Origin: Gemmatimonadota bacterium
GTDB lineage: Bacteria > Gemmatimonadota > Gemmatimonadetes > Gemmatimonadales > GWC2-71-9
DNA length: 64,000 nucleotides
Reading direction: 5' to 3'
Assembly (NCBI GenBank): GCA_029262195.1
Contig: JAJCZX010000036.1
Span: forward strand, 1-64,000
A program made the translations under genes and the position numbers. The stretch's first letter is position 1, and every line of letters begins with the position of its first letter. Of this stretch, positions 1-7,761 are shown in pieces. The notes beneath the pieces were generated by a model. The model made no database searches. It saw nothing but the letters and a program-made list of their open reading frames with translations, and had not been told where the DNA came from.

Positions 1-1450
1 ACTGATCCCAGTCATCGTCGCTGTTAAGCTCCGTGACTGCACCGGCACCTGTGTCAAACGAGAACTGGTCCTCGTTCAAGATGAACGGAATGTCTTCAAG
101 TACGATCCCAAGCTTCGGATCGCGGTTGTCCAAGTCCCAGGCCCTGTCGATCTGACCCGTGTTAACGAAATCGGTCTGATAAGACAGATTGACGTCAAAG
201 GACAGTTCGCTGGTTGAACCACGGAACACCTGCTGGACCCAGTTGAAAACGTAGAGTCCAGAGTTCGTCCGGTTTCCGCCCAGCGATTCCGTACCAAAGG
301 CATCCCCGAAGAGATTTTGATCACGGTCGACGTGGGCAGAAAGAGACATGCGCGAACCACTGCCATAGGTGAATTGCAGTTTACCGCTGGCCCGCGAATT
401 GGTGCTCCACGCATTGTGGCGACGACGGCCTTCGCAATCGGCGCACTCGCCACCGAATTGCGTAAACAACGGAACGTCTACCTCGGCGGAATCCTGACCG
501 GAACGCGGAACGGTGATCGTCTTGTCGACGCCGCCCAGCGCATAGGTGGGGATCGCACCAGCACCCGGGCGCAAATCAGCGCCTGTGGTACCTGCGAGAC
601 TACCACCAACAAAGAAGGTCAGGTTACCAACGATCGGACCACTGAGAGAGCCCTCAAAGCGGTTCAGACCGAAGGAACGATCGCCAGCGATTTCATCGGT
701 CTCGTAGCTGAGAGATCCGGCGAAGCTCGGGCCACCCGCCCTGGTGACAAAAGAAATAACGCCGGACTGCGCGTCACCGAACTCAGCACCCATCGCACCT
801 GTCGTTACTGCGACTTCTTCGACGGCGTTGGTTGCAACATTCAGGTTCGTTCCGGCTGTCCGCGTGCTCCTAACCGGGGCGCCGTCAATAAAGACAGCTG
901 CCTCGTTGGCACGACCACCACGAATACTGATGTTACCATTGCGGGCCGCCACAACACCAGGCTGCAGCAGAACAATGGCGTTCGGGTCACTGACGGGGAG
1001 GTCATCCACGTCGCTACCGGTAACGATTGAACGCGACCTGACTTGGTCACGGGGAACGATCGGAGTTTCAGCAACCGTGACGTTAACGGCATTAAGTGTG
1101 ACTACTCCACCAAGGTCAAAAGCGACCGTTAGAGTCTGTCCACCTGAAACGCGAACGTTGTCCACCCGGGCGGGTTGCAGGCCAATGAACTGGGCCCGAA
1201 CCGAATAACTGCCTGAGGGAACGTTGTTTAAGAAGTAAAAACCATTTGCATCTGTTTGGGTCGCAAGGGAGCTACCTACAATAAATACAGAAGCTCCGGC
1301 GACCGGCTGTCCGTTCGGATCAAGAACGGTCCCCTGGATTTTACCGGCTGTTTCCTGAGCCACCAATCCCGTACTTCCAAAAGAAAGCACAAAAATGGCG
1401 ACCAGGCCTTTAGCCAGTCTACCCAGAGTGAGTCCAAACTTTCCAGTCAT
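1..1450 (-). CDS. TonB-dependent receptor with carboxypeptidase-regulatory-like domain (5' part, runs off the left edge)
   Basis: This is an outer-membrane receptor; the first 483 codons are present and the rest lies beyond position 1. It starts at ATG 1450 with a GGAGG box 8 bases upstream. Residues 1-31 form a signal peptide (LVA-Q cleavage). Residues about 36-115 form a carboxypeptidase-regulatory-like (Ig-like) domain with DPNGQPVAGASV and a DANGFY turn. Next comes a plug domain containing SIRGGRANEAAVFIDG at about residues 170-185, then the first barrel strands. Such receptors import large ligands across the outer membrane with TonB/ExbBD energy. The N-terminal Ig-like domain is typical of receptors in Bacteroidota, Acidobacteriota and Gemmatimonadota. 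The ligand is unknown. A short cysteine motif (ECADCEGRRH) lies in the early barrel region. The family call is firm; the substrate is not. Confidence 0.9.
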   Translation of the reverse strand, partial: MTGKFGLTLGRLAKGLVAIFVLSFGSTGLVAQETAGKIQGTVLDPNGQPVAGASVFIVGSSLATQTDANGFYFLNNVPSGSYSVRAQFIGLQPARVDNVRVSGGQTLTVAFDLGGVVTLNAVNVTVAETPIVPRDQVRSRSIVTGSDVDDLPVSDPNAIVLLQPGVVAARNGNISIRGGRANEAAVFIDGAPVRSTRTAGTNLNVATNAVEEVAVTTGAMGAEFGDAQSGVISFVTRAGGPSFAGSLSYETDEIAGDRSFGLNRFEGSLSGPIVGNLTFFVGGSLAGTTGADLRPGAGAIPTYALGGVDKTITVPRSGQDSAEVDVPLFTQFGGECADCEGRRRHNAWSTNSRASGKLQFTYGSGSRMSLSAHVDRDQNLFGDAFGTESLGGNRTNSGLYVFNWVQQVFRGSTSELSFDVNLSYQTDFVNTGQIDRAWDLDNRDPKLGIVLEDIPFILNEDQFSFDTGAGAVTELNSDDDWDQ

Positions 1451-1532
1451 CGACTCGTCCTCCAAAAGGTTAACATGGGATCAAACCAAACGAATGAAAA
1501 TACGAAACTGCACCTCCTTTAAATAGAGATTT

Positions 1533-1550
1533 TCGCTCCCACGGGAGCGA
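1533..1550. repeat. Perfect inverted repeat, 8-bp arms with 2-bp spacer
   Basis: TCGCTCCC and GGGAGCGA flank a 2-base centre. It lies 83 bases upstream of the receptor start and downstream of the predicted promoter, so it would sit in the mRNA leader or serve as an operator. No T-run follows on either strand, which argues against an intrinsic terminator. Confidence 0.45.
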
Positions 1551-1654
1551 CCAAAAGAGTTCCAAGTTTACAAATTTCGCAAACCAGTTTTTCCAAGCAA
1601 AACCGGCACTAAAATGCATTCATCAAATGCAAGGCACCCTGTAAAACCGCGCAA

Positions 1655-1683
1655 ATGTTACACCCGACCATACTACCCGTCAA
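1655..1683 (-). promoter_or_regulatory. Predicted sigma70-type promoter for the TonB receptor
   Basis: On the minus strand TTGACG (1683-1678) and TAACAT (1660-1655) are separated by exactly 17 bases. It faces the receptor gene and would give a leader of about 200 nt. The -35 is close to consensus and the -10 is weaker. This is a sequence match only. Confidence 0.4.
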
Positions 1684-1817
1684 GGTCAACAGACCCGATC
1701 AGTCATAACAACGTCACTTTTCGGCCACATTCTGGCTACAAATCGCCAGAGTCGCTTCGAAGGTCGACAATAATGTGCTCTGCGTCACAAGTGCGCAAGG
1801 CCGAATTCGTCAAACGG

Positions 1818-1848
1818 CCAGAAAATTTCAAATTGCAACGTTTTCTGG
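1818..1848. repeat. Inverted repeat, 8-bp arms with 15-bp loop
   Basis: CCAGAAAA (1818-1825) pairs with TTTTCTGG (1841-1848). It lies in the AT-rich gene-free stretch upstream of the receptor promoter. It could be a regulator site. The loop is long for a terminator and there is no T-tract. Confidence 0.3.
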
Positions 1849-2105
1849 TTGTAAGTTGGAGGCTTTCCACTCGGATGTAGCGTTTTATCGTTTGCACCCG
1901 GCACACTGCCGCTGGTGTATTATCGGGCGCCTCAGTAAATCCTTGCAAAACAATCACTTAGACAGCCAACGACACCATTTTTATGTCGTTTGAGCTCCAC
2001 CACGTTTAATTTCCTCAGTTCGTGCTCTTTTCTTTTTGATTTCCGCCGAAAACCCGTCCCTGTATAACACATCTCCTCGAAGCCGACCCATATAAGGATC
2101 TGGGT

Positions 2106-2738
2106 TCAGTCTTTTTCAGATGAAATCACTGACCAGACACAACTATCGGCACCCCTGGCCCGACACTCAGTGTGTGCCAGTGCACCATGGAAATCGGTAA
2201 CTACATGCAAAATCTCCGCAACCGCAGCGGCATCAAAAAGGCATTTTATAGGTTGGACGTCGCCGAACGCGCCGTTTGGCGAAACAACGTGCGGTTGGCC
2301 ACCGGGGAAGGTCAGATCAATACCGATGAGGTTTCGGGATGCTCTTGAAGCCACCTTCATGCTGACTTTCAGTCCGAGGGACCCGGGGATAGCCGTTCCA
2401 AGCTTAAGAATTCGAAACGTGCGGTCAACCTCCGCGCGAGCCGCGTCCTGCCCGGCAATTTTCATCACAAGATCTGAGTCGGACCGACGGGAAATCAGGG
2501 TCAGCAGTCCCGCGATCTCTTCGGCGGACACCGACTTGTCTGTTTTGCTCAAGCGCGCGTAGCGCTTAATCTGGTCAGTAACGGTTTTGCTGGCGCCAAA
2601 TTTCTTTGCCGCAAGATCACTGTCGATCAGCCCGTCATCGGGAATCTTGTCAACCTGCTGGACAGCCCGGAGCATTGAGTGGGGTACAGCCGCGTGGATT
2701 GAAACCAAATTTTTTGATGTAGTGGTTGTGTTGGACAC
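2106..2738 (-). CDS. V4R-like / heme-NO-binding-related sensor domain protein
   Basis: A 210-residue soluble protein with a GTG start at 2738. The C-terminus (about residues 175-205) reads HTECRARGADSCVW, resembling the His/Cys-rich end of V4R (4-vinyl reductase) domains, which bind small molecules or metal. The N-terminal half is helical and rich in Lys, Ser and Asp. No DNA-binding domain or membrane segment is evident. It is divergent from the ECF sigma factor, so the two may share a control region. I recognise the C-terminal motif but not the whole protein; the V4R assignment is a pattern judgement that a profile search would settle. Confidence 0.5.
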   Translation of the reverse strand: MSNTTTTSKNLVSIHAAVPHSMLRAVQQVDKIPDDGLIDSDLAAKKFGASKTVTDQIKRYARLSKTDKSVSAEEIAGLLTLISRRSDSDLVMKIAGQDAARAEVDRTFRILKLGTAIPGSLGLKVSMKVASRASRNLIGIDLTFPGGQPHVVSPNGAFGDVQPIKCLFDAAAVAEILHVVTDFHGALAHTECRARGADSCVWSVISSEKD

Positions 2739-2905
2739 AGGTTAGCGAGAAGACCAACCAAAGGACGCAAAAGGTAGCGTGTCTCAAGTTTTCTCACCAG
2801 ACCCGTTTTCCCGTTTCGACAGGAGAGCGCATACAGGGATTGCAGATTATCGCAGAATCGTCATTTTCCTACGACGTTGCAAACCGAACCCAGATCACAG
2901 GTCTA

Positions 2906-3469
2906 ATGAGCTCAGACGAAGAAAAACGTCGCGACTTTGAAGAAGTGGCGCTACCACATCTAGACGCGGTTTACCGGGTTGCTCTACGTCTGTCCTCGGA
3001 CCCGAATCAGGCCGAGGATCTCACGCAGGAAGCGATGTTGAAGGCATACCGCTCCTGGCATCAGTACAAACCTGGCACCAACGTTCGCGCATGGTTGATC
3101 ACCATAATGCGCAACAACTTCATTAACGAATACAGGAAGCAAAAGAAGAACCCTCAGAGCCTGGATATCTCCGAAATTGAGGCCCACACCGTCTTCCACG
3201 ACGTGCAGGATGTGGACCCCGAGGGGAGTTTTTTCAGTCAAATAGTAGACGACGAGGTGTTGCGGGCGATCGACTCTCTGCCCGAAGAGTTTCGAGAGGC
3301 TCTGGTTCTCTCCGATGTCGAAGGAATGGCTTACGCAGAAGTAGCCCAGGTAACCGGGGTGCCGGTTGGCACGGTTAAGAGTCGACTTTATCGCGCTCGC
3401 CAGGCCCTGCAGCGTAAACTCTACGAATACGCTGTCGAAATGGGATATATAAAAGGAGGCTCGCGATGA
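2906..3469 (+). CDS. RNA polymerase sigma factor, ECF family
   Basis: An extracytoplasmic-function sigma factor of 187 residues from ATG 2906. An in-frame upstream extension exists but has no family features, so the ATG before SSDEEKRRDF is preferred. Region 2 spans about residues 10-80, with the DLTQEAMLKAYRSW and VRAWLITIMRN motifs. Region 4 spans about 125-180, with the helix-turn-helix VAQVTGVPVGTVKSRLYRAR. The stop overlaps the start of the next gene, a zinc anti-sigma factor, and such pairs are co-translated and usually autoregulated. The partner's cysteine/histidine set suggests response to oxidative or disulfide stress, as for SigR/RsrA, but the trigger is inferred. Confidence 0.92.
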   Translation: MSSDEEKRRDFEEVALPHLDAVYRVALRLSSDPNQAEDLTQEAMLKAYRSWHQYKPGTNVRAWLITIMRNNFINEYRKQKKNPQSLDISEIEAHTVFHDVQDVDPEGSFFSQIVDDEVLRAIDSLPEEFREALVLSDVEGMAYAEVAQVTGVPVGTVKSRLYRARQALQRKLYEYAVEMGYIKGGSR

Positions 3470-3735
3470 TGACCGACGAGTCTCAAAACGATTCTATTGA
3501 CTGCCAGACAGCATTCGAGAGCCTTTACGACTATCTCGACGGCGAGCTCGACGGCGAAAAAACTGACGCAATCAAGAAGCACCTTGAGATATGCGCCAAA
3601 TGTTTTTCGGCCTTCGACTTTGAAAAATCCTTCCTGCTTTTCATCGAGGCACGAAGTCAATCTCAGGGCGCGCCGGAAGAGTCAAAGAAGAGACTCCTGG
3701 CAGCGTTGCTTAAAGAGGATCCCGCCAGAGATTGA
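3466..3735 (+). CDS. Zinc-binding anti-sigma factor (RsrA/ChrR-like ZAS family)
   Basis: An 89-residue cytoplasmic anti-sigma factor starting 4 bases inside the sigma gene (a second ATG at 3469 is possible). The zinc-binding anti-sigma signature is visible: Cys13, then His39-x3-Cys43-x2-Cys46. In RsrA-type proteins these residues hold Zn, and oxidation to a disulfide releases the sigma factor. There is no membrane segment, unlike RseA-type proteins, so the signal is probably cytoplasmic redox state. The length is typical of the RsrA class. The tail after about residue 60 is charged and probably disordered. Confidence 0.88.
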   Translation: MMTDESQNDSIDCQTAFESLYDYLDGELDGEKTDAIKKHLEICAKCFSAFDFEKSFLLFIEARSQSQGAPEESKKRLLAALLKEDPARD

Positions 3736-3747
3736 TCCCCCGTGCTG

Positions 3748-3864
3748 TCAGTTCTTTTTTTTCTCGTTGGCCGCCCGCACAAAAAGACTGACGGAGTACA
3801 CCAGGAGCACAACCGCTGTCACGGCGTAGGCCGCGACCATATACGATCCATTATCAGGCGGCAT
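3748..3864 (-). CDS. ccmD: CcmD-like small membrane protein
   Basis: A 38-residue protein with one membrane helix (about residues 8-30: YMVAAYAVTAVVLLVYSVSLF) and a basic cytoplasmic tail ending NEKKKN. CcmD stabilises the CcmABC heme-release complex in System I cytochrome c maturation. The start ATG (3864) lies 11 bases inside the end of ccmC, and the order A-B-C-D is the usual one. The size, a single helix after a short N-terminus and a charged tail all fit CcmD. It is short enough to be missed by default gene callers. Confidence 0.8.
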   Translation of the reverse strand: MPPDNGSYMVAAYAVTAVVLLVYSVSLFVRAANEKKKN

Positions 3865-4546
3865 CGCCGGCCTCCTCAAGTCTGGTTTCTTGGGCCATTG
3901 CCAGTGCGTACCGCTGCGCGACGAAACCCAGGTATAGGATCAGGTACGCCCCCACCGCCATCGCGAATGTAATCAGCATTACCGTGGGCATCCCCGGCGC
4001 TCCCGGTTTAATGATTACCGGCTCGGGGTGCAGCGTGCGGAACAGATAAACCGTTAGATGAATGAACGGAACCAGCAACATCCCGAGGATACCCAGCACA
4101 CTCGAGTATTGACCTCTGATAACGGGGTCAGTCAGCGCCCCACGCATTACCAGGTAACCAATAAACAACAGGAAAATGAAAAGAGTCGAGGTAAGGCGCG
4201 CATCCCAACTCCACCAGGTGCCCCAGATTGGTTTGCCCCAGATCGGTCCGGTCGTGAGCATAATTACGGAGAAGGCCACTCCCACCTCGGCCGACGCGGC
4301 GGCAAAAAGATCGAGCCGCGTCTCCTTCAACCATAGGTAGAATATGCTGGCAATACCGGTAATCGAAAAAGCCATCAGAGCGACGATCGCAGCAGGCGCA
4401 TGGATGTAGAAGATTTTTTGTGCCAACCCCTGAGTGGCCTCAGTTGGGGTAAAAGCAAAGGCTCTGACAAAAACCGCTCCCATCGCAACGAGGCCGAGGA
4501 TGGTGAAAACCTGACCGGCGCGGGCAATTCCAGTTGAGCTACTCAT
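3854..4546 (-). CDS. ccmC: Cytochrome c maturation protein CcmC (heme handling)
   Basis: A 230-residue inner-membrane protein with six predicted helices. It carries the periplasmic tryptophan-rich (WWD) motif at about residues 103-115 (WGKPIWGTWWSWD) and histidines at 49 (YIHAPAA) and 163 (PFIHLTVY), matching the family's heme-ligand positions. CcmC loads heme onto the chaperone CcmE and works with the CcmAB ABC transporter. Its start overlaps the ccmB stop by 4 bases (ATGA), so translation is coupled. ccmE, ccmF, ccmG and ccmH are not in this window. Confidence 0.96.
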   Translation of the reverse strand: MSSSTGIARAGQVFTILGLVAMGAVFVRAFAFTPTEATQGLAQKIFYIHAPAAIVALMAFSITGIASIFYLWLKETRLDLFAAASAEVGVAFSVIMLTTGPIWGKPIWGTWWSWDARLTSTLFIFLLFIGYLVMRGALTDPVIRGQYSSVLGILGMLLVPFIHLTVYLFRTLHPEPVIIKPGAPGMPTVMLITFAMAVGAYLILYLGFVAQRYALAMAQETRLEEAGDAA

Positions 4547-5223
4547 TCGGCAAGTGTCGCTTCGAAAAGGAGGATTGAAAGGGTCACGAAAGCCACGTCG
4601 AAACCACCGAGCAAATTAAGCCAGCCCGTCACCTCACTCAAGGGTCGTCCGGCCAGCAATCGCGACGTTACCTGCACCGCACTAACGATGGGCGGCACGA
4701 GAAACGGTAGAAGTAAAAGCGGAAGCATCAACTCCGCGAAACGGGTACGAACCACCATCGAACTGAGCAGCGTCCCGACCGAGACAAACGCTACCGTGGC
4801 CAGGACGATAACCAATATCAAACCGGGTATCTGAGCCGTTATGTCAAGGTTATAAAAAAGAACGAAGAGCGGAAGGCTCACAAACTCAACGACGAAAACG
4901 AAAGCCAGGTTCCCAAGAACTTTGCCAATGAAGATTGCGGACTTAGAAACGTCGGTGAGAATCAACCCATCTATCGCTGCGTTTTCCTTCTCCAACAGAA
5001 ATGCCCGATTCAACCCGATCATAGCAGCGAACGTAAAGGTCACCCACAAGGCCCCCGGCGCAATGTCCGCAGCTCCAACGGAGGTGGGGTCCCGCGCAAA
5101 GTAGAGAATGGCCAACACCAGAATCGCAAACACCAACGCCGACATGAAAGCGGTGCGAGTTCGCAGTTCGATAGCGATGTCTTTGGCCGCAATTCTGAAC
5201 GCGGCGCCAAACAGGTTATACAT
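4543..5223 (-). CDS. ccmB: Heme exporter permease subunit CcmB
   Basis: A 226-residue membrane protein with about six helices, starting at ATG 5223, 8 bases inside the end of ccmA. A longer reading frame is open upstream, but it would overlap ccmA by about 70 bases and add a non-family extension. The sequence has the CcmB signature of an early cytosolic stretch (AAKDIAIELRTRTAF) and a proline-rich helix (LLLLPFLVPPIVSA, about residues 165-180). With CcmA and CcmC it forms the complex that releases holo-CcmE. Gene order and overlaps indicate one transcript. Confidence 0.95.
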   Translation of the reverse strand: MYNLFGAAFRIAAKDIAIELRTRTAFMSALVFAILVLAILYFARDPTSVGAADIAPGALWVTFTFAAMIGLNRAFLLEKENAAIDGLILTDVSKSAIFIGKVLGNLAFVFVVEFVSLPLFVLFYNLDITAQIPGLILVIVLATVAFVSVGTLLSSMVVRTRFAELMLPLLLLPFLVPPIVSAVQVTSRLLAGRPLSEVTGWLNLLGGFDVAFVTLSILLFEATLAE

Positions 5224-5926
5224 GTTCAACAACCTCTCGATACCTCTCACTAATCTGTTCAGCGCTACGCTCTTCGACTTTTTCAATCAGCACCATCTTC
5301 CCGCCAACCAGATAACCGACACGGGTCGCAAGCGCCGCCACCGCGGAAAAATTATGGGTCACGAAAACAATGGCGTGGCCGCGGCTGCGGAGCGAACGGA
5401 GGATTCCGATCACTGCGGTGCTCGATCGGTCGTCCAACCCACTGAGGGGTTCATCCAGGTATAGAAGTTCGGGGTCACTTAACAGGGCCCGGGCAATTGA
5501 CATGCGCTGTGTCATTCCGCGACTGAAAGTCGCCACCCGATCATGTTTTCGGTCTTCGAGGCCAACCATTTCTAACACGTTAGCAACGACACCATTGCCA
5601 GCTACCCCGTGCAGGTGGGAGAAGAATTTTAAGTTTTCTTCGGCCGACAGAGCGTCATAAAGCATTGAGGAATGTCCAACGAACCCCTGACTGCCGCGTA
5701 AATCGACTTTTCCGGTAGTGGCCCTGGAAAGCCCGGTCAAAACTCTCAAGAGGGTTGTTTTGCCAGCCCCATTGGGTCCAACCACGGCCAGGGCATCACC
5801 TCGCATCAGGTCGAACGACACCCCTTTGAGGATTTTGTGGTAGGCAATTGTGCGCGTGACGCCAGAAACCGACAACACGCAGTCGTCGGTTTTCTCTGGC
5901 TCCGCGTTGTTTCCTGGTGAAATCAA
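5216..5926 (-). CDS. ccmA: Heme exporter ATP-binding subunit CcmA
   Basis: A 236-residue ABC ATPase. The Walker A (VGPNGAGKTT) is near residue 50, a signature loop variant (FSRGMTQRMS) near 135, Walker B (LLYLDEPLSGLDD) near 155 and the switch His (FVTHN) near 190. It energises release of heme-bound CcmE from CcmC/CcmD. The start is uncertain: the first in-frame codon is TTG 5926 with no clear ribosome site, and the ATPase fold begins only about 17 residues in. It is the first gene of the ccm run; a G-rich spacer separates it from the VKOR gene upstream. Confidence 0.93.
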   Translation of the reverse strand: MISPGNNAEPEKTDDCVLSVSGVTRTIAYHKILKGVSFDLMRGDALAVVGPNGAGKTTLLRVLTGLSRATTGKVDLRGSQGFVGHSSMLYDALSAEENLKFFSHLHGVAGNGVVANVLEMVGLEDRKHDRVATFSRGMTQRMSIARALLSDPELLYLDEPLSGLDDRSSTAVIGILRSLRSRGHAIVFVTHNFSAVAALATRVGYLVGGKMVLIEKVEERSAEQISERYREVVEHV

Positions 5927-6011
5927 TGGGTGCTCGGCGTTGGCTTTAGCCTGAATATAGTCAGGGGCACCTGTGGCAAAGCACCTAATGAAGTGTTAAG
6001 AAAGTTTAATA

Positions 6012-6047
6012 GGTGGGTAAGTGGGTACGTAGGGAGGTGGGTATGGG
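6012..6047 (+). repeat. G-rich repeat, candidate G-quadruplex motif
   Basis: Five GGG tracts (6015, 6023, 6032, 6039, 6045) are separated by loops of 5, 6, 4 and 3 bases, built from imperfect GTGGGTA repeats. This meets the usual G3N1-7 quadruplex pattern on the plus strand, which is the template strand for the flanking minus-strand genes. It lies exactly between the VKOR stop and ccmA, so it could affect read-through. Only the pattern is seen. Confidence 0.5.
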
Positions 6048-6049
6048 TC

Positions 6050-6487
6050 CTATCCCGGGTTTGTCGGTTTCCTGGACACGCGCCAGTCGAGGGCGGAAAG
6101 GATAAAGATCGAAGCTATTATCGCCGCCGATCCAAGGCACCACCGGCACCAGGCATGAATAACGAAGGCCTCAAGGTAGGTGAGGTAAAGTGTAAAGGCC
6201 ACTCCAAGCCCGCTCGCGGCAAACAGAAAAAGCGATGGTTCTGACCTGTTCTCCCAGGCCGGCTGAAGGCTGACCATCCCGACACCCATCATGACGAGAT
6301 AGCCGACCAAACCATAGGCAGCAACAGGTAGCCCGAGGAAGTCGCCCCATTTGCTCAGTTGGACCGTTTCGCAACCGCCCGTGCCGCAAGCAAGGGCACC
6401 CAGCATTCCGGCCTTCCAGAGAACCAGATAGAGAGAGAGCAGGGCGCCGACCAGGGATAGCGTTACAATCCCCATCCGTCTATTCAA
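6050..6487 (-). CDS. VKOR family protein (vitamin K epoxide reductase-like, DsbB-type role)
   Basis: A 145-residue membrane protein with four predicted helices. It has the VKOR loop cysteine pair Cys34/Cys39 (ACGTGGCE) and the quinone-site pair Cys114-x2-Cys117 (WCRWC). Bacterial VKORs reoxidise DsbA-like proteins and pass electrons to quinones, replacing DsbB. The DsbA-like gene lies directly upstream and its stop overlaps a possible TTG start here (TTGA); ATG 6475 is the alternative start, four codons later. The pair would supply disulfides to the periplasm, and the ccm operon nearby needs controlled thiols there too. Confidence 0.92.
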   Translation of the reverse strand: MNRRMGIVTLSLVGALLSLYLVLWKAGMLGALACGTGGCETVQLSKWGDFLGLPVAAYGLVGYLVMMGVGMVSLQPAWENRSEPSLFLFAASGLGVAFTLYLTYLEAFVIHAWCRWCLGSAAIIASIFILSALDWRVSRKPTNPG

Positions 6488-7146
6488 TTCAACGCCGCCA
6501 ATGAATCAACGATTGCCTTGAAGTTGTCGAATGGCATAGTGCCAGGAAAAAGCCTCCCATTGATCACGAAACTGGGAGTCGACCCAACTCCCAACGCCAG
6601 AGCTTCCTGAACGGAGGCCTGAATTCTCCCGGCATAACGGCGGGATGATACACACTCCCTGTACTGCGCCTGATCGAGGCCGATGGCGTCGGCATAGCCA
6701 CGAAAAATCCTATCTGGGCGCCTGGCCGTGGCCCAATCATTTTGGTTGTAGAATAGCTGGTCGTGCATCTCCCAAAACTTCCCCTGTTCGTCCGAACACG
6801 CGGCTGCCATGTGAGCGGGCACTGCGTTTGGGTGGATATCCAAAGGCATGTCCTTAAAGGTCAATTTGACCTGGCCGGTTGCGACCAACCTCTGGACGAT
6901 ATCAGGCCCAGTAAGGACCGCATGACGTCCGCAAGCCGGGCATTGAAAATCCGCGAACTCCAGTATTTCAACCGGCGCATCGGCCGACCCTAGCGTATAT
7001 CCCTCAAAGCCGCTGACATCGATCGGCGTCACTTCGATCCCCGCCGGGGTGCCGCCGCCTCGCTGCAGCCAAATAAAAGACACGCCAACCACAGCGATCC
7101 CGCCGATCATGGCGTAAAACTTGGTGAGGTTTGAGCCTCCAGCCAT
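6484..7146 (-). CDS. DsbA-family thioredoxin-fold protein, membrane-anchored
   Basis: A 220-residue protein with an N-terminal hydrophobic anchor (residues 10-27) and a periplasmic DsbA-like domain. The active site is Cys69-Pro-Ala-Cys72 in FADFQCPACGRH, and the cis-Pro loop is GVGSTPSFVINGRL near residue 190. The frame is open far upstream, but ATG 7146 has a GGAGAT ribosome site and gives a normal N-terminus. It probably oxidises or isomerises cysteines of secreted proteins and is recycled by the VKOR encoded directly downstream. Confidence 0.92.
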   Translation of the reverse strand: MAGGSNLTKFYAMIGGIAVVGVSFIWLQRGGGTPAGIEVTPIDVSGFEGYTLGSADAPVEILEFADFQCPACGRHAVLTGPDIVQRLVATGQVKLTFKDMPLDIHPNAVPAHMAAACSDEQGKFWEMHDQLFYNQNDWATARRPDRIFRGYADAIGLDQAQYRECVSSRRYAGRIQASVQEALALGVGSTPSFVINGRLFPGTMPFDNFKAIVDSLAALN

Positions 7147-7420
7147 CAATATCTCCCTGAAAATGCTATTTTTGAAACATCGGTTCGCCGGTGGACTTGG
7201 CGAATCGAACATGATAACCCAGAACCCTGAAAAAGTACCGCGGCGGCCCGCAACAACATAGGGGTGGTTTTGGAGGTTGCGCTCGGGTCGTACCTCAAGG
7301 CCCCTCCCCAACTTCGGGGCTTTGGGCATTCGAGTCGAGAAACCCGATTTGGTTTCTATACATGGCTCTTGTAGATTGCACAGGATATTTCTAAACACGT
7401 CAAGGAGGATTTCCCAAAAC

Positions 7421-7687
7421 ATGGGAACGAACAAAACCCAAAAAACAAACCGACCGGCGCAAACCGCGGTTGACCGCGCGCGCGATGAGTTATATAGCCA
7501 CATCTTGAGTTGTGGCGTGCTCGAAGCTGCTGCAGAGCAAAGAAAAGAATGGTTTGACGACACGATGGAGTACTTGGCGGAGCGTTATGATCGCCTGACC
7601 AACGAAGATGTCGCTTCCCTGAGGACGCTTGGCGAGAGATTCTGCCAGCCCGTGGTACGCACAGACGAGGTCGGCGCTGCGCAGTAG
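7421..7687 (+). CDS. Small conserved-looking protein of unknown function
   Basis: An 88-residue acidic, helical, cytoplasmic protein. The ATG at 7421 is preceded by a strong AAGGAGG box 12 bases upstream and the gene ends at a clear intrinsic terminator, so it looks like a well-expressed single-gene transcript. It has two cysteines (near residues 33 and 77) but no CxxC. I do not recognise the family. It is transcribed divergently from the DsbA gene. A possible stem (GCCCC/GGGGC near 7304-7320) lies in its leader region. Confidence 0.7.
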   Translation: MGTNKTQKTNRPAQTAVDRARDELYSHILSCGVLEAAAEQRKEWFDDTMEYLAERYDRLTNEDVASLRTLGERFCQPVVRTDEVGAAQ

Positions 7688-7710
7688 ACGGTCGGTCCCG
7701 GAAAATTTCA

Positions 7711-7743
7711 AGCTCCACTTGTTGTTCAAGTGGGGCTTTTTTG
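7711..7743 (+). terminator. Intrinsic terminator after the 88-residue gene
   Basis: An 11-bp stem (7711-7721 with 7727-7737, one G-U pair) closes a TTGTT loop and is followed by six T residues. It starts 23 bases after the stop codon. It is one of the best terminators in the window. Confidence 0.9.
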
Positions 7744-7761
7744 TTGGTTAGCGGGCTTTAG

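Larger units (their letters stand above)
1451..2105. other. Gene-free stretch upstream of the TonB receptor
   Basis: I see no convincing gene in these 655 bases: the short open frames have no homology-like pattern and no good ribosome sites. The stretch is more AT-rich than its neighbours. It holds a sigma70-like promoter facing the receptor and two inverted repeats, annotated separately. A long regulated leader for the receptor is the simplest reading. Confidence 0.6.

Noticed and set aside
317..1030. Long plus-strand open frame opposite the TonB receptor
   Set aside because: It is antisense to a clear TonB receptor frame, its translation shows no domain pattern and it has no ribosome site; it is a shadow of the real gene.
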